Source of the DNA: Flavobacterium pectinovorum
GTDB taxonomy: Bacteria; Bacteroidota; Bacteroidia; Flavobacteriales; Flavobacteriaceae
Direction: 5' to 3'
Assembly (NCBI RefSeq): GCF_006438875.1
Contig: NZ_RCZH01000009.1
Location: 58,046 to 122,045, forward strand
Length of the DNA stretch: 64,000 bases
Shown: one piece after another, positions 17,608 to 26,102 of the stretch
Layout: every line of letters begins with the position of its first letter
Numbering within the stretch: the first letter of the stretch is position 1
Program-made: the position numbers and the translations under genes
The notes under the pieces: generated by a model
The model's input: only the letters and a program-made list of their open reading frames with translations
The model's database searches: none
Told to the model about the DNA's origin: nothing

Positions 17608-17659
17608 ACACTTTTATTGTATATTTTTTACACACTTTTCTAAAGGATTATACACTTTT
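17608..17659. promoter_or_regulatory. Three direct ACACTTTT repeats, candidate enhancer sites
   Basis: ACACTTTT occurs at 17608-17615, 17632-17639 and 17652-17659, each inside a wider TA-rich context (consensus about TANACACTTTTNT). Starts are 24 and 20 bases apart, about two helical turns. They lie about 115-160 bases before the predicted start of the PepSY-like array, the usual place for sites of an NtrC-type activator. An inverted GTTTAC/GTAAAC pair (17585-17590, 17604-17609) overlaps the first copy. Function is inferred. Confidence 0.45.
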
Positions 17660-17741
17660 TTACAGTTTTAAATTTCAGTATTTTTAAGTAAATCCTTTGT
17701 TAATAAGGGTTTAATAGGTTTTGGACATCATATTTAAGTAA

Positions 17742-17757
17742 TGGCATAATAATTTCA
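17742..17757 (+). promoter_or_regulatory. Candidate sigma-54 promoter for the PepSY-like array
   Basis: TGGCATAATAATTTCA fits TGGCAC-N5-TTGCA with GG and the -12 pair at the required 12-base distance. The -13 G is T and the sixth base is T instead of C. It would start transcription near 17768, 36 bases before the first ATG. The downstream regulator is of the sigma-54 class and rpoN is in this window, which makes the match more believable than the sequence alone. Confidence 0.4.
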
Positions 17758-17803
17758 TTACCTAAAGCGTAAACAAACTATTAAATAATTAAAATATACT
17801 ATT

Positions 17804-18100
17804 ATGAAAAATCTATTTTTATCAGCCGCAATTGTTTTAGGAGGTTTAACTTCATTTGCTTCAACAGCTCCAATAACAAACACTATTGTAAAAACTATTG
17901 TAGTATCAGATGAATACACAGAAATTAAATTGGAAGAATTACCAGCTCCAATTGCAGAAGCTTTGAAAAAAGCATATCCAACTGCAGTTATTACAAAAGC
18001 ATATAAAAACGAAAAATCAGAATATAAATTAGACGTTACAGTTGGTGACAAAGTAGGAAATCTTTTTGCTAATGCAGACGGATCTTGGATCAAAAAATAA
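17804..18100 (+). CDS. Small secreted PepSY-like protein, paralogue 1 of 5
   Basis: A 98-residue protein: Sec signal peptide at 1-20 (ending TSFAS), a short spacer, then one small domain at about 36-98. The domain pattern is YTEI...LPAPIAEALKKAYP...KAYKNEKSEYKLDV.VGDK, ending NADGSWIKK. This alternation of a helix with xALxxAYPxA and two strands matches the putative beta-lactamase-inhibitor-like PepSY-like family (DUF2874). Members are periplasmic or surface proteins of largely unknown function. It leads a run of five paralogues on one strand; by hand about 79 of 98 residues are identical to paralogue 2. A candidate sigma-54 promoter precedes it. Confidence 0.85.
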   Translation: MKNLFLSAAIVLGGLTSFASTAPITNTIVKTIVVSDEYTEIKLEELPAPIAEALKKAYPTAVITKAYKNEKSEYKLDVTVGDKVGNLFANADGSWIKK

Positions 18101-18173
18101 TCTAAATAGGTTCTCGTGAAGATTCAAATTAGCAATATCAGACTCAAATTAACAATATTAAAATACAACTATC

Positions 18174-18470
18174 ATGAAAAATTTATTTTTATCAGCCGCA
18201 ATCGTTTTGGGAGGTTTAACATCATTTGCATCAACTTCTCCAATTTCAAATACAATCGTAAAAACAATTTCAGTACAAGAAGAGTACACTGAAATTAAAT
18301 TAGAAGAAGTTCCAGCTGCAGTAACAGATGCGCTTAAAAAAGCATATCCGGATGCAGTTCTTAACAAAGCATACAAAAACGCAACTTCTCAATACAAACT
18401 AGAAGTTACAGTAGGAGACAAAGTAGGTTCTCTTTATGCTAACGCAGATGGATCTTGGATTAAAAAATAA
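18174..18470 (+). CDS. Small secreted PepSY-like protein, paralogue 2 of 5
   Basis: A 98-residue protein with the same first 20 residues as paralogue 1 and the same C-terminal NADGSWIKK. The differences fall mostly in the helix (VPAAVTDALKKAYPDAV) and the spacer before it. It starts 73 bases after paralogue 1. That spacer holds a 15-base direct repeat (18124-18138 and 18144-18158, one mismatch) but no good promoter, so it is probably on the same transcript. The high similarity to paralogue 1 points to a recent duplication. Function is unknown beyond the PepSY-like family. Confidence 0.85.
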   Translation: MKNLFLSAAIVLGGLTSFASTSPISNTIVKTISVQEEYTEIKLEEVPAAVTDALKKAYPDAVLNKAYKNATSQYKLEVTVGDKVGSLYANADGSWIKK

Positions 18471-18498
18471 TCGGGACTAACCATTAAAAAATATCGCT

Positions 18499-18789
18499 AT
18501 GAAAAAGTTAATCTTATCGGCAGCTATCGTTTTAGGTAGTTTGTCAATGCAGGCAGGAAATACTATTGTAATTAATTCAGTGCCGCAATCCGTAAATGTT
18601 CAGGACGAATATAAAGAAATAGATGCTGTTCCGGCAGCAATCAAAACAGCTCTTGACAATGCTTATCCAGGTGTAAAACTAGAAAAAGCATATGTAAATG
18701 AAAAGAAAGAGTATAAAATTGAAATCACTGTTAGAGGCGAAAAATCTACTGTTTATACAGACGCTTCAGGTAATATTCTTAAGAAATAA
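18499..18789 (+). CDS. Small secreted PepSY-like protein, paralogue 3 of 5
   Basis: A 96-residue protein with signal peptide MKKLILSAAIVLGSLSMQAG, then QDEYKEIDAVPAAIKTALDN, AYPGVKLEKAYVNEKKEYKI and a strand with TVYTDASGNILKK. The domain is shorter by two residues before the helix. With paralogues 4 and 5 it forms a second subgroup (MKKLILSAAI start, YTDASGN/YSDVNGN end), different from 1 and 2. It starts 28 bases after paralogue 2, so it is co-transcribed. Confidence 0.85.
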   Translation: MKKLILSAAIVLGSLSMQAGNTIVINSVPQSVNVQDEYKEIDAVPAAIKTALDNAYPGVKLEKAYVNEKKEYKIEITVRGEKSTVYTDASGNILKK

Positions 18790-18817
18790 TTTAAACTAAC
18801 TATAAAAACTATTAATT

Positions 18818-19114
18818 ATGAAAAAGCTAATCTTATCTGCTGCAATTATTCTTGGAGGATTATCAGTTCAGGCAGCCACGCCTGCGGTAAAAACTTCAAT
18901 GGTACAATCTGTTAATATTCAGGATGAGTATAAGGAAATTGGTGCAGATGCTGTTCCTGCAGCCGTAAAATCGACGATCGATAAATCGTTTCCAAATACA
19001 AAGCTTGAAAAAGCGTATAAAAACGACAAAGATCAGTACAAACTTGAAATTTCAAGTGGAGACAAAAAGTACACTGTATTTACAGATGCTTCAGGAAACA
19101 TTATTAAAAAATAA
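18818..19114 (+). CDS. Small secreted PepSY-like protein, paralogue 4 of 5
   Basis: A 98-residue protein with signal peptide at about 1-19 (ending VQAA), then QDEYKEIGADAVPAAVKSTI, FPNTKLEKAYKNDKDQYKLE and a final TVFTDASGNIIKK. The AYP motif of the other copies is SFP here. It starts 28 bases after paralogue 3 and ends 16 bases before paralogue 5. It has the same PepSY-like assignment and the same unknown role. Confidence 0.85.
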   Translation: MKKLILSAAIILGGLSVQAATPAVKTSMVQSVNIQDEYKEIGADAVPAAVKSTIDKSFPNTKLEKAYKNDKDQYKLEISSGDKKYTVFTDASGNIIKK

Positions 19115-19130
19115 TTAAAAAAAGAGCACG

Positions 19131-19427
19131 ATGAAAAAGTTAATCTTATCAGCAGCAATCGTTCTGGGAAGTTTGTCAGGTTACGCAAGTACGCCGACAA
19201 CTCCTGAGCAAGCAAAAATGACTATTTCTATTCAAGCCGAATATACGGAAGTTAGTGCAGATGCTGTACCTGCTGCTGTAAAAACCGCTTTGCAAACTGC
19301 TTATCCCGGTGCAAAACTGGACAAAGCATTTGTAAACGAAAAGAAAGAATACAAATTAGAAATATCGGTTGGTGACCAAAAGGCTACTGTGTATTCAGAT
19401 GTCAATGGCAACTGGTTGAAAATATAA
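19131..19427 (+). CDS. Small secreted PepSY-like protein, paralogue 5 of 5
   Basis: A 98-residue protein with signal peptide at about 1-20 (MKKLILSAAIVLGSLSGYAS), then a Thr/Pro-rich spacer, QAEYTEVSADAVPAAVKTAL, AYPGAKLDKAFVNEKKEYKL and a C-terminal TVYSDVNGNWLKI. It is the last gene of the array and is followed by a strong terminator at 19458, so the response regulator downstream is separately transcribed. Confidence 0.85.
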   Translation: MKKLILSAAIVLGSLSGYASTPTTPEQAKMTISIQAEYTEVSADAVPAAVKTALQTAYPGAKLDKAFVNEKKEYKLEISVGDQKATVYSDVNGNWLKI

Positions 19428-19457
19428 TTAGGTGAAATTAGATTTATGTTTTTGGTG

Positions 19458-19491
19458 AAAAAGAGATTGCTTATAGCAATCTCTTTTTTTT
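19458..19491 (+). terminator. Terminator closing the PepSY-like array
   Basis: A 13-bp stem (19458-19470 with 19476-19488), loop TTATA, followed by T. Confidence 0.85.
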
Positions 19492-19555
19492 TGCATAATT
19501 TTATGAAAAGACAATTTTATAAGTATTATTTTAGCAAAAAAGTCCCTAAAAACAA

Positions 19556-20899
19556 ATGCCAAAGATATTACTGATAGAAGATGATATTTCGTTTTGTAAA
19601 TTATTAGAAAAATTTCTAGTAAAAAAAGCATACGAAGTCACTATTGCTTTCTCAGCTGCAGAAGCTAAAATAGCAATCAAAAATGAATCCTTTGATTTGA
19701 TTTTGACAGATCTTCGTTTGCCTGATTCTGATGGTATTGGACTTATGTCAGAATTTAAAATTTCTCATCCTCACATTCCTGTTGTTCTCATGACAGGTTA
19801 TTCAGATGTAAATACAGCGGTGAAAGCAATCAAAAATGGAGCTGCTGATTATATATCGAAGCCTTTTAATCCTGATGAGGTTTTATTGGTTATCACCAAT
19901 GCTTTGAAAAATGCTGAAATTGAGGAAATTCCGGTAAAAGAAAAAAAAGCGACTAAGAAAATTGCTGCAACTGAAAATGAATTTGTAAAGGGAATTTCTG
20001 TTGCTTCAAAAAAGTTATTAGATCATATTCACTTGGTAAGTCCAACGGATATGTCAGTTTTGATTATCGGCGAAAGCGGAACCGGAAAAGAAATCATTGC
20101 TAAAAGCATTCATCAGCAAAGTACCCGAAAAAACAATAATTTTATTGCAGTCGATTGTGGAGCAATTCCGAAGGAATTAGCAGCAAGTGAATTTTTCGGG
20201 CATTTAAAAGGGTCTTTTACAGGCGCGATAAGTGATAAAATGGGATATTTTGAAGCAGCAAATGGCGGAACTATTTTTTTAGATGAAATAGGAAACCTTT
20301 CCTATGAAAATCAAATTCAGTTATTGAGGGCGCTTCAGGAGAGAAAAATAAAACCTGTTGGAAGTAATAAAGAAATTAACGTCGATATAAGGATTATTAC
20401 TGCTACAAACGAAGATTTGCGTGAAGCAGTAAAAAACGGCGATTTTAGAGAAGATTTATACCATAGAATCAACGAATTCTCTATTCTTTCACCTTCATTA
20501 AAAGATCGCGATGAAGATTTGATGGTTTTTGCCGATTATTTTCTGGAAAAAGCCAACCAGCAATTAAATAAAGACATTATAGGATTTTCGCCGGAAGTAG
20601 TTACGATTTTCCAAAATTACAATTGGCCCGGAAATCTGCGTGAGTTGCAAAACTGCGTTAAACGCTCTACACTTTTAACGCAAGGTGATTATATCGAAAG
20701 TGATGTATTGCCTGCCGAGTTTTTTCAGATTCAAAAGCAACAAAACAGCAACGGTAATTTCTCCTTATCAGAAAACGAAAAAGAAGCTATTATCCATGCT
20801 TTATCGAAAGCAAAAAACAATAAATCTGAAGCTGCAAAATTGCTGAAGATTACCAGAAAGACACTTTACAATAAATTAAAGCAATATAATATCGATTAA
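19556..20899 (+). CDS. Sigma-54-dependent response regulator (NtrC family)
   Basis: A 447-residue cytosolic activator. The receiver domain (1-120) has Asp9/Asp10, phospho-acceptor Asp52 (LTDLRLPDSDG) and Lys102 (SKPF). The AAA+ domain (about 145-380) has Walker A GESGTGKE (172-179), the sigma-54-contact loop GSFTGA (219-224), Walker B GGTIFLDEIG (237-246) and NWPGNLREL. A Fis-type helix-turn-helix closes it (about 408-447). It acts by opening sigma-54 promoters from distant sites. It lies 128 bases downstream of the PepSY-like array and is convergent with the hybrid kinase; the two stop codons overlap. I infer that it activates the array. Confidence 0.95.
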   Translation: MPKILLIEDDISFCKLLEKFLVKKAYEVTIAFSAAEAKIAIKNESFDLILTDLRLPDSDGIGLMSEFKISHPHIPVVLMTGYSDVNTAVKAIKNGAADYISKPFNPDEVLLVITNALKNAEIEEIPVKEKKATKKIAATENEFVKGISVASKKLLDHIHLVSPTDMSVLIIGESGTGKEIIAKSIHQQSTRKNNNFIAVDCGAIPKELAASEFFGHLKGSFTGAISDKMGYFEAANGGTIFLDEIGNLSYENQIQLLRALQERKIKPVGSNKEINVDIRIITATNEDLREAVKNGDFREDLYHRINEFSILSPSLKDRDEDLMVFADYFLEKANQQLNKDIIGFSPEVVTIFQNYNWPGNLRELQNCVKRSTLLTQGDYIESDVLPAEFFQIQKQQNSNGNFSLSENEKEAIIHALSKAKNNKSEAAKLLKITRKTLYNKLKQYNID

Positions 20900-23340
20900 G
20901 CTATTTCTTGTTTTAAGGCTTCGAAAAGTAAATTAGTTTTTACTTTTAAATCATTAAAAATATTCTCCATTTCGGAAATCTCAAAATCGTTTTTCTCTAG
21001 TTTTTTCAAAGCATCCCCAATTTCTCTTGCCTCGATTTGTTTAAACATAGGAGCAATTCTGTGTGCAATTGATTTGATTTCGTCTTTATTTTGTTCTTTA
21101 ATCGCACTTTCCAGAAATGTTAAATTCTCGGCACTGCTTTCTATAAACGATTTTATAACTTCTTTTAAAGCTACATTATCATTGCCTAAAAATTCATTCA
21201 GCGTTTTTAAGGAATACAATTGTGACGAAGTATTTTCCTCAGTTTCTATAATTTCATTATTTGGCAATTCGTCATTTTCAAGAATATGCCCAATAGTTTC
21301 AAGCAATACTTTCGGAGAATATGGTTTCTTAATTACGGTCGTAAAACCGGCCTTAGAATAAATAGAAAAATCCAAATCCGTTCTTCCGGTTAATGCAATT
21401 ACAGGCTGATTTTTATAAGTTGTAATTCCGGAACTTTTCAATTTTTCAAGAAATGCAAACCCGTCCATTTCCGGCATCTGAATATCAGTAATCACAAAGT
21501 CAAAAGAAGTTGATTTAATAGCTTCCAGAGCTTTAATTGCGCTATTAAAAGAAAATACATTATGACCTTCCTGTTTCAAAACACCGCTCGTTAAATTCAA
21601 AAGATTGATATCATCATCAAGAACAATAAAGGTTTGTTTTTTAATCTCTCGCGTAATAATAGATTTTCTAACTTCAGGAATTGAATTCTGACTGGTATCA
21701 AATAATAAAGGAAGCTGAATTTCAAAAGTACTTCCTTTTCCAAAAGTACTTTCAAGTTGTAGATTCCCACCCAAAATAGATATTATTTTCTGGCAAATTG
21801 ATAATCCTAAACCAGTTCCTCCGTATTTTTTTTCAATATTTTCGTTTGCCTGAGCAAATTCTTCAAAAACTAATTTCTGATTTGACTTTTCAATTCCTAT
21901 TCCCGAGTCTTCAATTGTAATTGTAAAAAAGCGATTGTCATCAGCAATATAAGCGCTGATTTTTATAAAACCTTCCTCAGTAAATTTATATGCATTCCCA
22001 ATAATATTGCTTAGAATTTGTTTCAATCGAAACGGGTCACCAACAATTCTCGAATTTAGTTTATCATTGACATTAATAATAAGGTCAATATTCTTTTGCT
22101 GGTAAACAGTTTGAATACTTTTAGCAACTTCGTCGATAATTTCAGGTAATAAAAAAGGAACTTTCTCGATCGAAATTTTCCCTGCTTCAATTTGAGAAAA
22201 GTCCAGTAAATCCTGAACCAACTGCGTAATATATTCCGAAGAATTTTTGATGTTTTTAATAAAATAAGATTGTTTAGTATTAACATCAGAATTGCCTAAA
22301 AGTTCTGAATAACCGACAATAGTACTCAACGGTGTTTTTAAATCATGACTAACAGTCGAAATCAATTGTTCGCGACTTTTAAGCAGATTTTTAGTTTTGA
22401 AATTGGCAATCTCAAGCTGTTTTTTATACAATTGCGATTTAGAATAATCGCTCACAATCAAAATAGAGAAAAACAAAGTCAATATTAAACCAATAATAGC
22501 CGAAGCTGTCACGATTTCATTAACTTTTTTAAGCGATTTTTCTTTTAGTGAATTGTTTTTAATGGAGTTAATGATGATTTCTCTTTCGATAATTCGAAGT
22601 ACTTTTCGAAGTTGTTCAGAGATCGCAATTTCATTTTTTAGTAATTTATTTTCCTCGAAATTCAAAGATTCTTTTTTCTTTTCAGCGCGTATTTTCACAG
22701 AGCTCAAAAGCTTTTTAGAATTGGCCAAAATAGAATCAGAAGCTTGTTTGCTCAAAGTATTTGTGCTGTCATCCGGAATATTTTGATTGAGATAATCAAC
22801 ATATTTCTGAAGTACATTTTTTTGATAACTGCCTAATTGATTCGGGTTTTTAGTGAAATCCTGAAGTTCTAACTTTCGAAGTTTAAACTCCATTTTTGTA
22901 ATTTCATCAATGGCAGAATTTACAGAAACTTCATCGTCGGCTTTATTTTTTATGGTTTTTAATTGCTGAATATTTTTGGTTTTTTCAGACAAATAAAAAG
23001 TAACACTATCCAATAATGTTTTTTGATATTGGGTTGTAACAATTTGTTTTAAAGTATCAATTCTGGATTTTAAGGAATCGGTTTCAGTGAGGTAACTTTT
23101 AAAGTCTTCTTCAGAATTGGTTTGAATTGTTTTTCGCGCTAAACTTTCTGTTTTATAAACATTCGAGAATAATTTGCTGACTCTTAAAATTTTGGTTTTT
23201 TCGAAAGCAATTTTATCTTCTAATTTATTGTAGACTACATTTTCAGAATATAAAAACCATCCCACAGTAATAACCAAAGCCAGTAATGCAACATAGCTGA
23301 AGAGGACTTTTAGCGCTGTGTAACTTTTTTTGCTCTCCAT
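20896..23340 (-). CDS. Hybrid sensor histidine kinase with receiver and HPt domains
   Basis: An 814-residue membrane kinase. TM1 at about 9-30 (VLFSYVALLALVITVGWFLY), an extracytoplasmic, coiled-coil-rich sensor of about 240 residues, and TM2 near 275-297. Then come HisKA (STVSHDLKTPLS), the ATPase domain (N-box NIIGNAYKFTEEG, GTGLGLSICQKI), a receiver (FDFVITDIQMPEMDG) and a C-terminal HPt domain (SIAHRIAPMFKQI). It can run a full His-Asp-His relay to a separate regulator, most likely the NtrC-type gene it faces. The two genes are convergent with a 4-base overlap (20896-20899), so they are on different transcripts that share an end. Confidence 0.94.
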   Translation of the reverse strand: MESKKSYTALKVLFSYVALLALVITVGWFLYSENVVYNKLEDKIAFEKTKILRVSKLFSNVYKTESLARKTIQTNSEEDFKSYLTETDSLKSRIDTLKQIVTTQYQKTLLDSVTFYLSEKTKNIQQLKTIKNKADDEVSVNSAIDEITKMEFKLRKLELQDFTKNPNQLGSYQKNVLQKYVDYLNQNIPDDSTNTLSKQASDSILANSKKLLSSVKIRAEKKKESLNFEENKLLKNEIAISEQLRKVLRIIEREIIINSIKNNSLKEKSLKKVNEIVTASAIIGLILTLFFSILIVSDYSKSQLYKKQLEIANFKTKNLLKSREQLISTVSHDLKTPLSTIVGYSELLGNSDVNTKQSYFIKNIKNSSEYITQLVQDLLDFSQIEAGKISIEKVPFLLPEIIDEVAKSIQTVYQQKNIDLIINVNDKLNSRIVGDPFRLKQILSNIIGNAYKFTEEGFIKISAYIADDNRFFTITIEDSGIGIEKSNQKLVFEEFAQANENIEKKYGGTGLGLSICQKIISILGGNLQLESTFGKGSTFEIQLPLLFDTSQNSIPEVRKSIITREIKKQTFIVLDDDINLLNLTSGVLKQEGHNVFSFNSAIKALEAIKSTSFDFVITDIQMPEMDGFAFLEKLKSSGITTYKNQPVIALTGRTDLDFSIYSKAGFTTVIKKPYSPKVLLETIGHILENDELPNNEIIETEENTSSQLYSLKTLNEFLGNDNVALKEVIKSFIESSAENLTFLESAIKEQNKDEIKSIAHRIAPMFKQIEAREIGDALKKLEKNDFEISEMENIFNDLKVKTNLLFEALKQEIA

Positions 23341-23518
23341 AGATTATGATAGTAGAATTTGGATGTTTTTATATTAGTAATTCAATGCAATTTATTCAAA
23401 AAAAACTGTTTTAAAAAGATAAATTAATGCCAATCTGTTACATAATTCAAAGGTCTAGAAAGTAAAATAGCCGCAGATTATATAAAATCTACGGCTATTA
23501 TTATTTTAACTTATATGA

Positions 23519-25420
23519 TTAAAGCGTTTCTTCTAACCATTTAAAAAATTCACCTTGCCAAACCTGAGCGTTTTGTGGTTTTAAAACCCAGTGATTTTCA
23601 TCAGGGAAATAAACCAAACGGCTTTTAATTCCTCTTAATTGCGCAGCCTGAAAAGCTTCTTGTCCTTGTCCAATTGGAACACGGAAATCTTTCCCGCCCT
23701 GAACAATTAAAATAGGTCTGTTCCAGTTTTGAACCAAAGTTGCCGGATTAAAAGTTGTGTACGCTTTTTGAGCAACAGCATTGTCTTTTTCCCAGTAAGC
23801 ACCACCAAAATCCCAGTTGTTAAAGAAAACTTCCTCAGTAGTTCCCAACATACTTACCGTGTTGAAAACCCCATCATGAGCGATAAAAGTTTTGAAACGG
23901 TTTTTGTGAATTCCAGCTAAATAAAATACTGAATATCCTCCGTAGCTCGCACCAACGCACCCTAAACGGCTTTTGTCAACATAACTTTCTTTAGACACAT
24001 CGTCAATTGCAGAAAGGTAATCGTCCATAACCTGTCCACCCCAATCTTTACTAATTTGCTCGTTCCATTCAACACCATGTCCTGGCATTCCGCGACGGTT
24101 TGGCGCAACTACTACATAACCTTTTGCAGCCATTAATTGGAAATTCCAACGGAAAGAATACGATTGTGTCAACGCAGATTGTGGTCCGCCCTGACAGAAT
24201 AATAAAGTTGGATATTTTTTTGAAGCATCAAAATTTGGAGGTAAAATTACCCAAACCAACATTTTTTTGCCGTCAGTAGTCGTAACATAACGTTTCTCAG
24301 TTTTGCTAACTGCGATAGTTTTGTAAGTTTCTGTATTTACATTTGAAAGTTGTTTCCAGGTGTTTTTCTTCAAATTAAAAGAAAAAATCTCCGGAGCGTG
24401 ATTCATGTCATTTCTTGTAACAATAATATCGTCGCCGGCAAAACCAACTAGATCATTAACGTCAAAATCTCCATTTGTCAATTGACGAACCTGAATTGCG
24501 ATTCTTGTTAATCCCGGAAAGTTTACCGTAAAAAGTTGTTTTGTACCATCAACCGGAGCTACAAAATAAATGTTTTTGCCATCTTTACTCCAGATAAAAT
24601 TATCTACAGTTCCGTCCCAATTTGCCGTTAAGTTGGTTTTGATTCCTTTAAATTCAACAATAATGTCGTTTTTGTCAGCCTCATAACCATCACGTTTCAT
24701 TTGTAACCAAGTCAGGTTTCCTGTTGGAGAAAATTGTGGAGCAGTATCGTAACCTAAATTACCTTCGGTTCTGTTGGTTGTTTTTTGAGTTTCTAAGTTG
24801 TACTCATAAATATCTGTGTTAGTAGAAATCGCATATTGTGTTCCTGCTTTTTTCTTGCAAACATACAAGATGCTTTTTCCGTCAGGCGACCAGATATAAT
24901 CTTCGTCACCACCAAAAGGTTTTTGTGGAGAATCAAAATTTTCACCTTTTAAAACATCAATTCCTGTTGCACCTTCCTTGTTTTCTTTATAAAAAACGTG
25001 GTTGAATTTACCTTCGTTCCAAGTATCCCAATGACGATAATCTAAACCATCATAAATCTGAACTTCTGATTTGTCTAACTTCGGATAAAAATCTTTACCC
25101 AAAACTTTGTCAATTTTTACTTCTTCATTATACACTAAAAACTTTCCGTCAGGCGAAATGTTTTTGTCAGTCAAAATTTCTTTTGTGTCTTTAATTTCAG
25201 TTGCATTTCCGCCAGTTATAGGCACAATGTAAAACTTAGAATGCGATTTGTTTTCTTCTACAGAAGGAGTAGAAACTTTAAAAACAACATTTTTCGCATC
25301 TTTTGAAAGTCCAAGAGCACTCACTCGTCCTAATTTCCATAACAATTCTGGTGACATTACATTCTGTCCAATGGCGTTTAAACTCATCATTATTAAGGTT
25401 GTAAATAATACTTTTTTCAT
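23519..25420 (-). CDS. S9-family serine peptidase (dipeptidyl-peptidase 5-like)
   Basis: A 633-residue exported peptidase with signal peptide at 1-18 (MKKVLFTTLIMMSLNAIG). The N-terminal beta-propeller (about 25-370) has repeated WSPDGKSILYV-type strands. The alpha/beta-hydrolase domain follows, with nucleophile Ser in GASYGGYS, Asp in VQGGKDFRVP and His in DENHWV. The family removes dipeptides from oligopeptides in the periplasm; the DPP5 branch is inferred from length and layout. It stands alone, 178 bases from the kinase gene, and is preceded by a long repeat-bearing spacer. Confidence 0.92.
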   Translation of the reverse strand: MKKVLFTTLIMMSLNAIGQNVMSPELLWKLGRVSALGLSKDAKNVVFKVSTPSVEENKSHSKFYIVPITGGNATEIKDTKEILTDKNISPDGKFLVYNEEVKIDKVLGKDFYPKLDKSEVQIYDGLDYRHWDTWNEGKFNHVFYKENKEGATGIDVLKGENFDSPQKPFGGDEDYIWSPDGKSILYVCKKKAGTQYAISTNTDIYEYNLETQKTTNRTEGNLGYDTAPQFSPTGNLTWLQMKRDGYEADKNDIIVEFKGIKTNLTANWDGTVDNFIWSKDGKNIYFVAPVDGTKQLFTVNFPGLTRIAIQVRQLTNGDFDVNDLVGFAGDDIIVTRNDMNHAPEIFSFNLKKNTWKQLSNVNTETYKTIAVSKTEKRYVTTTDGKKMLVWVILPPNFDASKKYPTLLFCQGGPQSALTQSYSFRWNFQLMAAKGYVVVAPNRRGMPGHGVEWNEQISKDWGGQVMDDYLSAIDDVSKESYVDKSRLGCVGASYGGYSVFYLAGIHKNRFKTFIAHDGVFNTVSMLGTTEEVFFNNWDFGGAYWEKDNAVAQKAYTTFNPATLVQNWNRPILIVQGGKDFRVPIGQGQEAFQAAQLRGIKSRLVYFPDENHWVLKPQNAQVWQGEFFKWLEETL

Positions 25421-25433
25421 AATAAAATTCTAA

Positions 25434-26102
25434 TATTCGTGGGGCTAAAAATACAACTTTTAAATTCCAATTTTTAAATTTCAAATCCCAATTATTGTTA
25501 AAAGTTATCCTCTTTTGTAATTATTTTGTCGCTGAGCATTTCGATGTTTGGAGTAATTGTCATTAAGTCAAGGAAAACCCAATGGAACTAGTTGAAAATA
25601 AATCAATTTCATTATTAAAACACACATTTAGATTTGTTTTTTGTTCCATCGGAACATTTCATTGGTAGCCAAATAAATAGGATGTTTTTTTACGTTCCGT
25701 AGGAACGTTTGATTTGATAATAATGGTAAAATATATACAGATTTACATACCGAATTTGTCAAACGTCCCTACGGGACGATATTGCTTACTACGCATTTTT
25801 TTTTCTACCGATGAGATGTTCCGATGGAACAAGTTGTTATTGACAATATCTCATCAAATTGTTTTTGGCTAGCTTTTTTTGATTTTAGAAGCCTGAAACC
25901 TATGAAAAACTGATAATCTTAATGATATTGAACCTTGATTCCAAAACTTTTCAGGGAAGATTCCGCCACGAATTCACGAATTTTAAAGTTAATACATGGC
26001 AAATAAAAATACGTTTAAAACAAAGTTTTGGAATTTGGAATTTTACAATTGAAATTTATTTTTTGGTACAAAAAATCTGTATTTTTATAAAAAATTTAAC
26101 AA
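25434..26102. other. 669-base spacer holding repeat copy A1
   Basis: No gene is supported. It holds the MITE-like repeat at 25641-25832 and, at 25558-25588, a stretch (TGTCATTAAGTCAAGG...) that recurs upstream of the second copy at 34551. At both ends it has AT-rich stretches with AAATTCCAA/TTGGAATTT motifs, of the type found in the hairpins at 36813 and 59925. Confidence 0.6.
25641..25832. repeat. MITE-like palindromic element, copy A1
   Basis: A 192-base element with 28-base inverted ends (25641-25668 and 25805-25832, two mismatches). Inside are two more palindromes, ACGTTCCGTAGGAACGT (25692-25708) and CGTCCCTACGGGACG (25764-25778). A second copy in the same order lies at 34681-34874. There is no open reading frame. 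It is a REP or MITE type of element; the enzyme that moves it is not in the window. Confidence 0.85.

Noticed and set aside
17758..18376. Two similar reading frames on the minus strand opposite PepSY-like copies 1 and 2
   Set aside because: They resemble each other only because the genes opposite them are duplicates; the plus-strand frames have signal peptides and family motifs.
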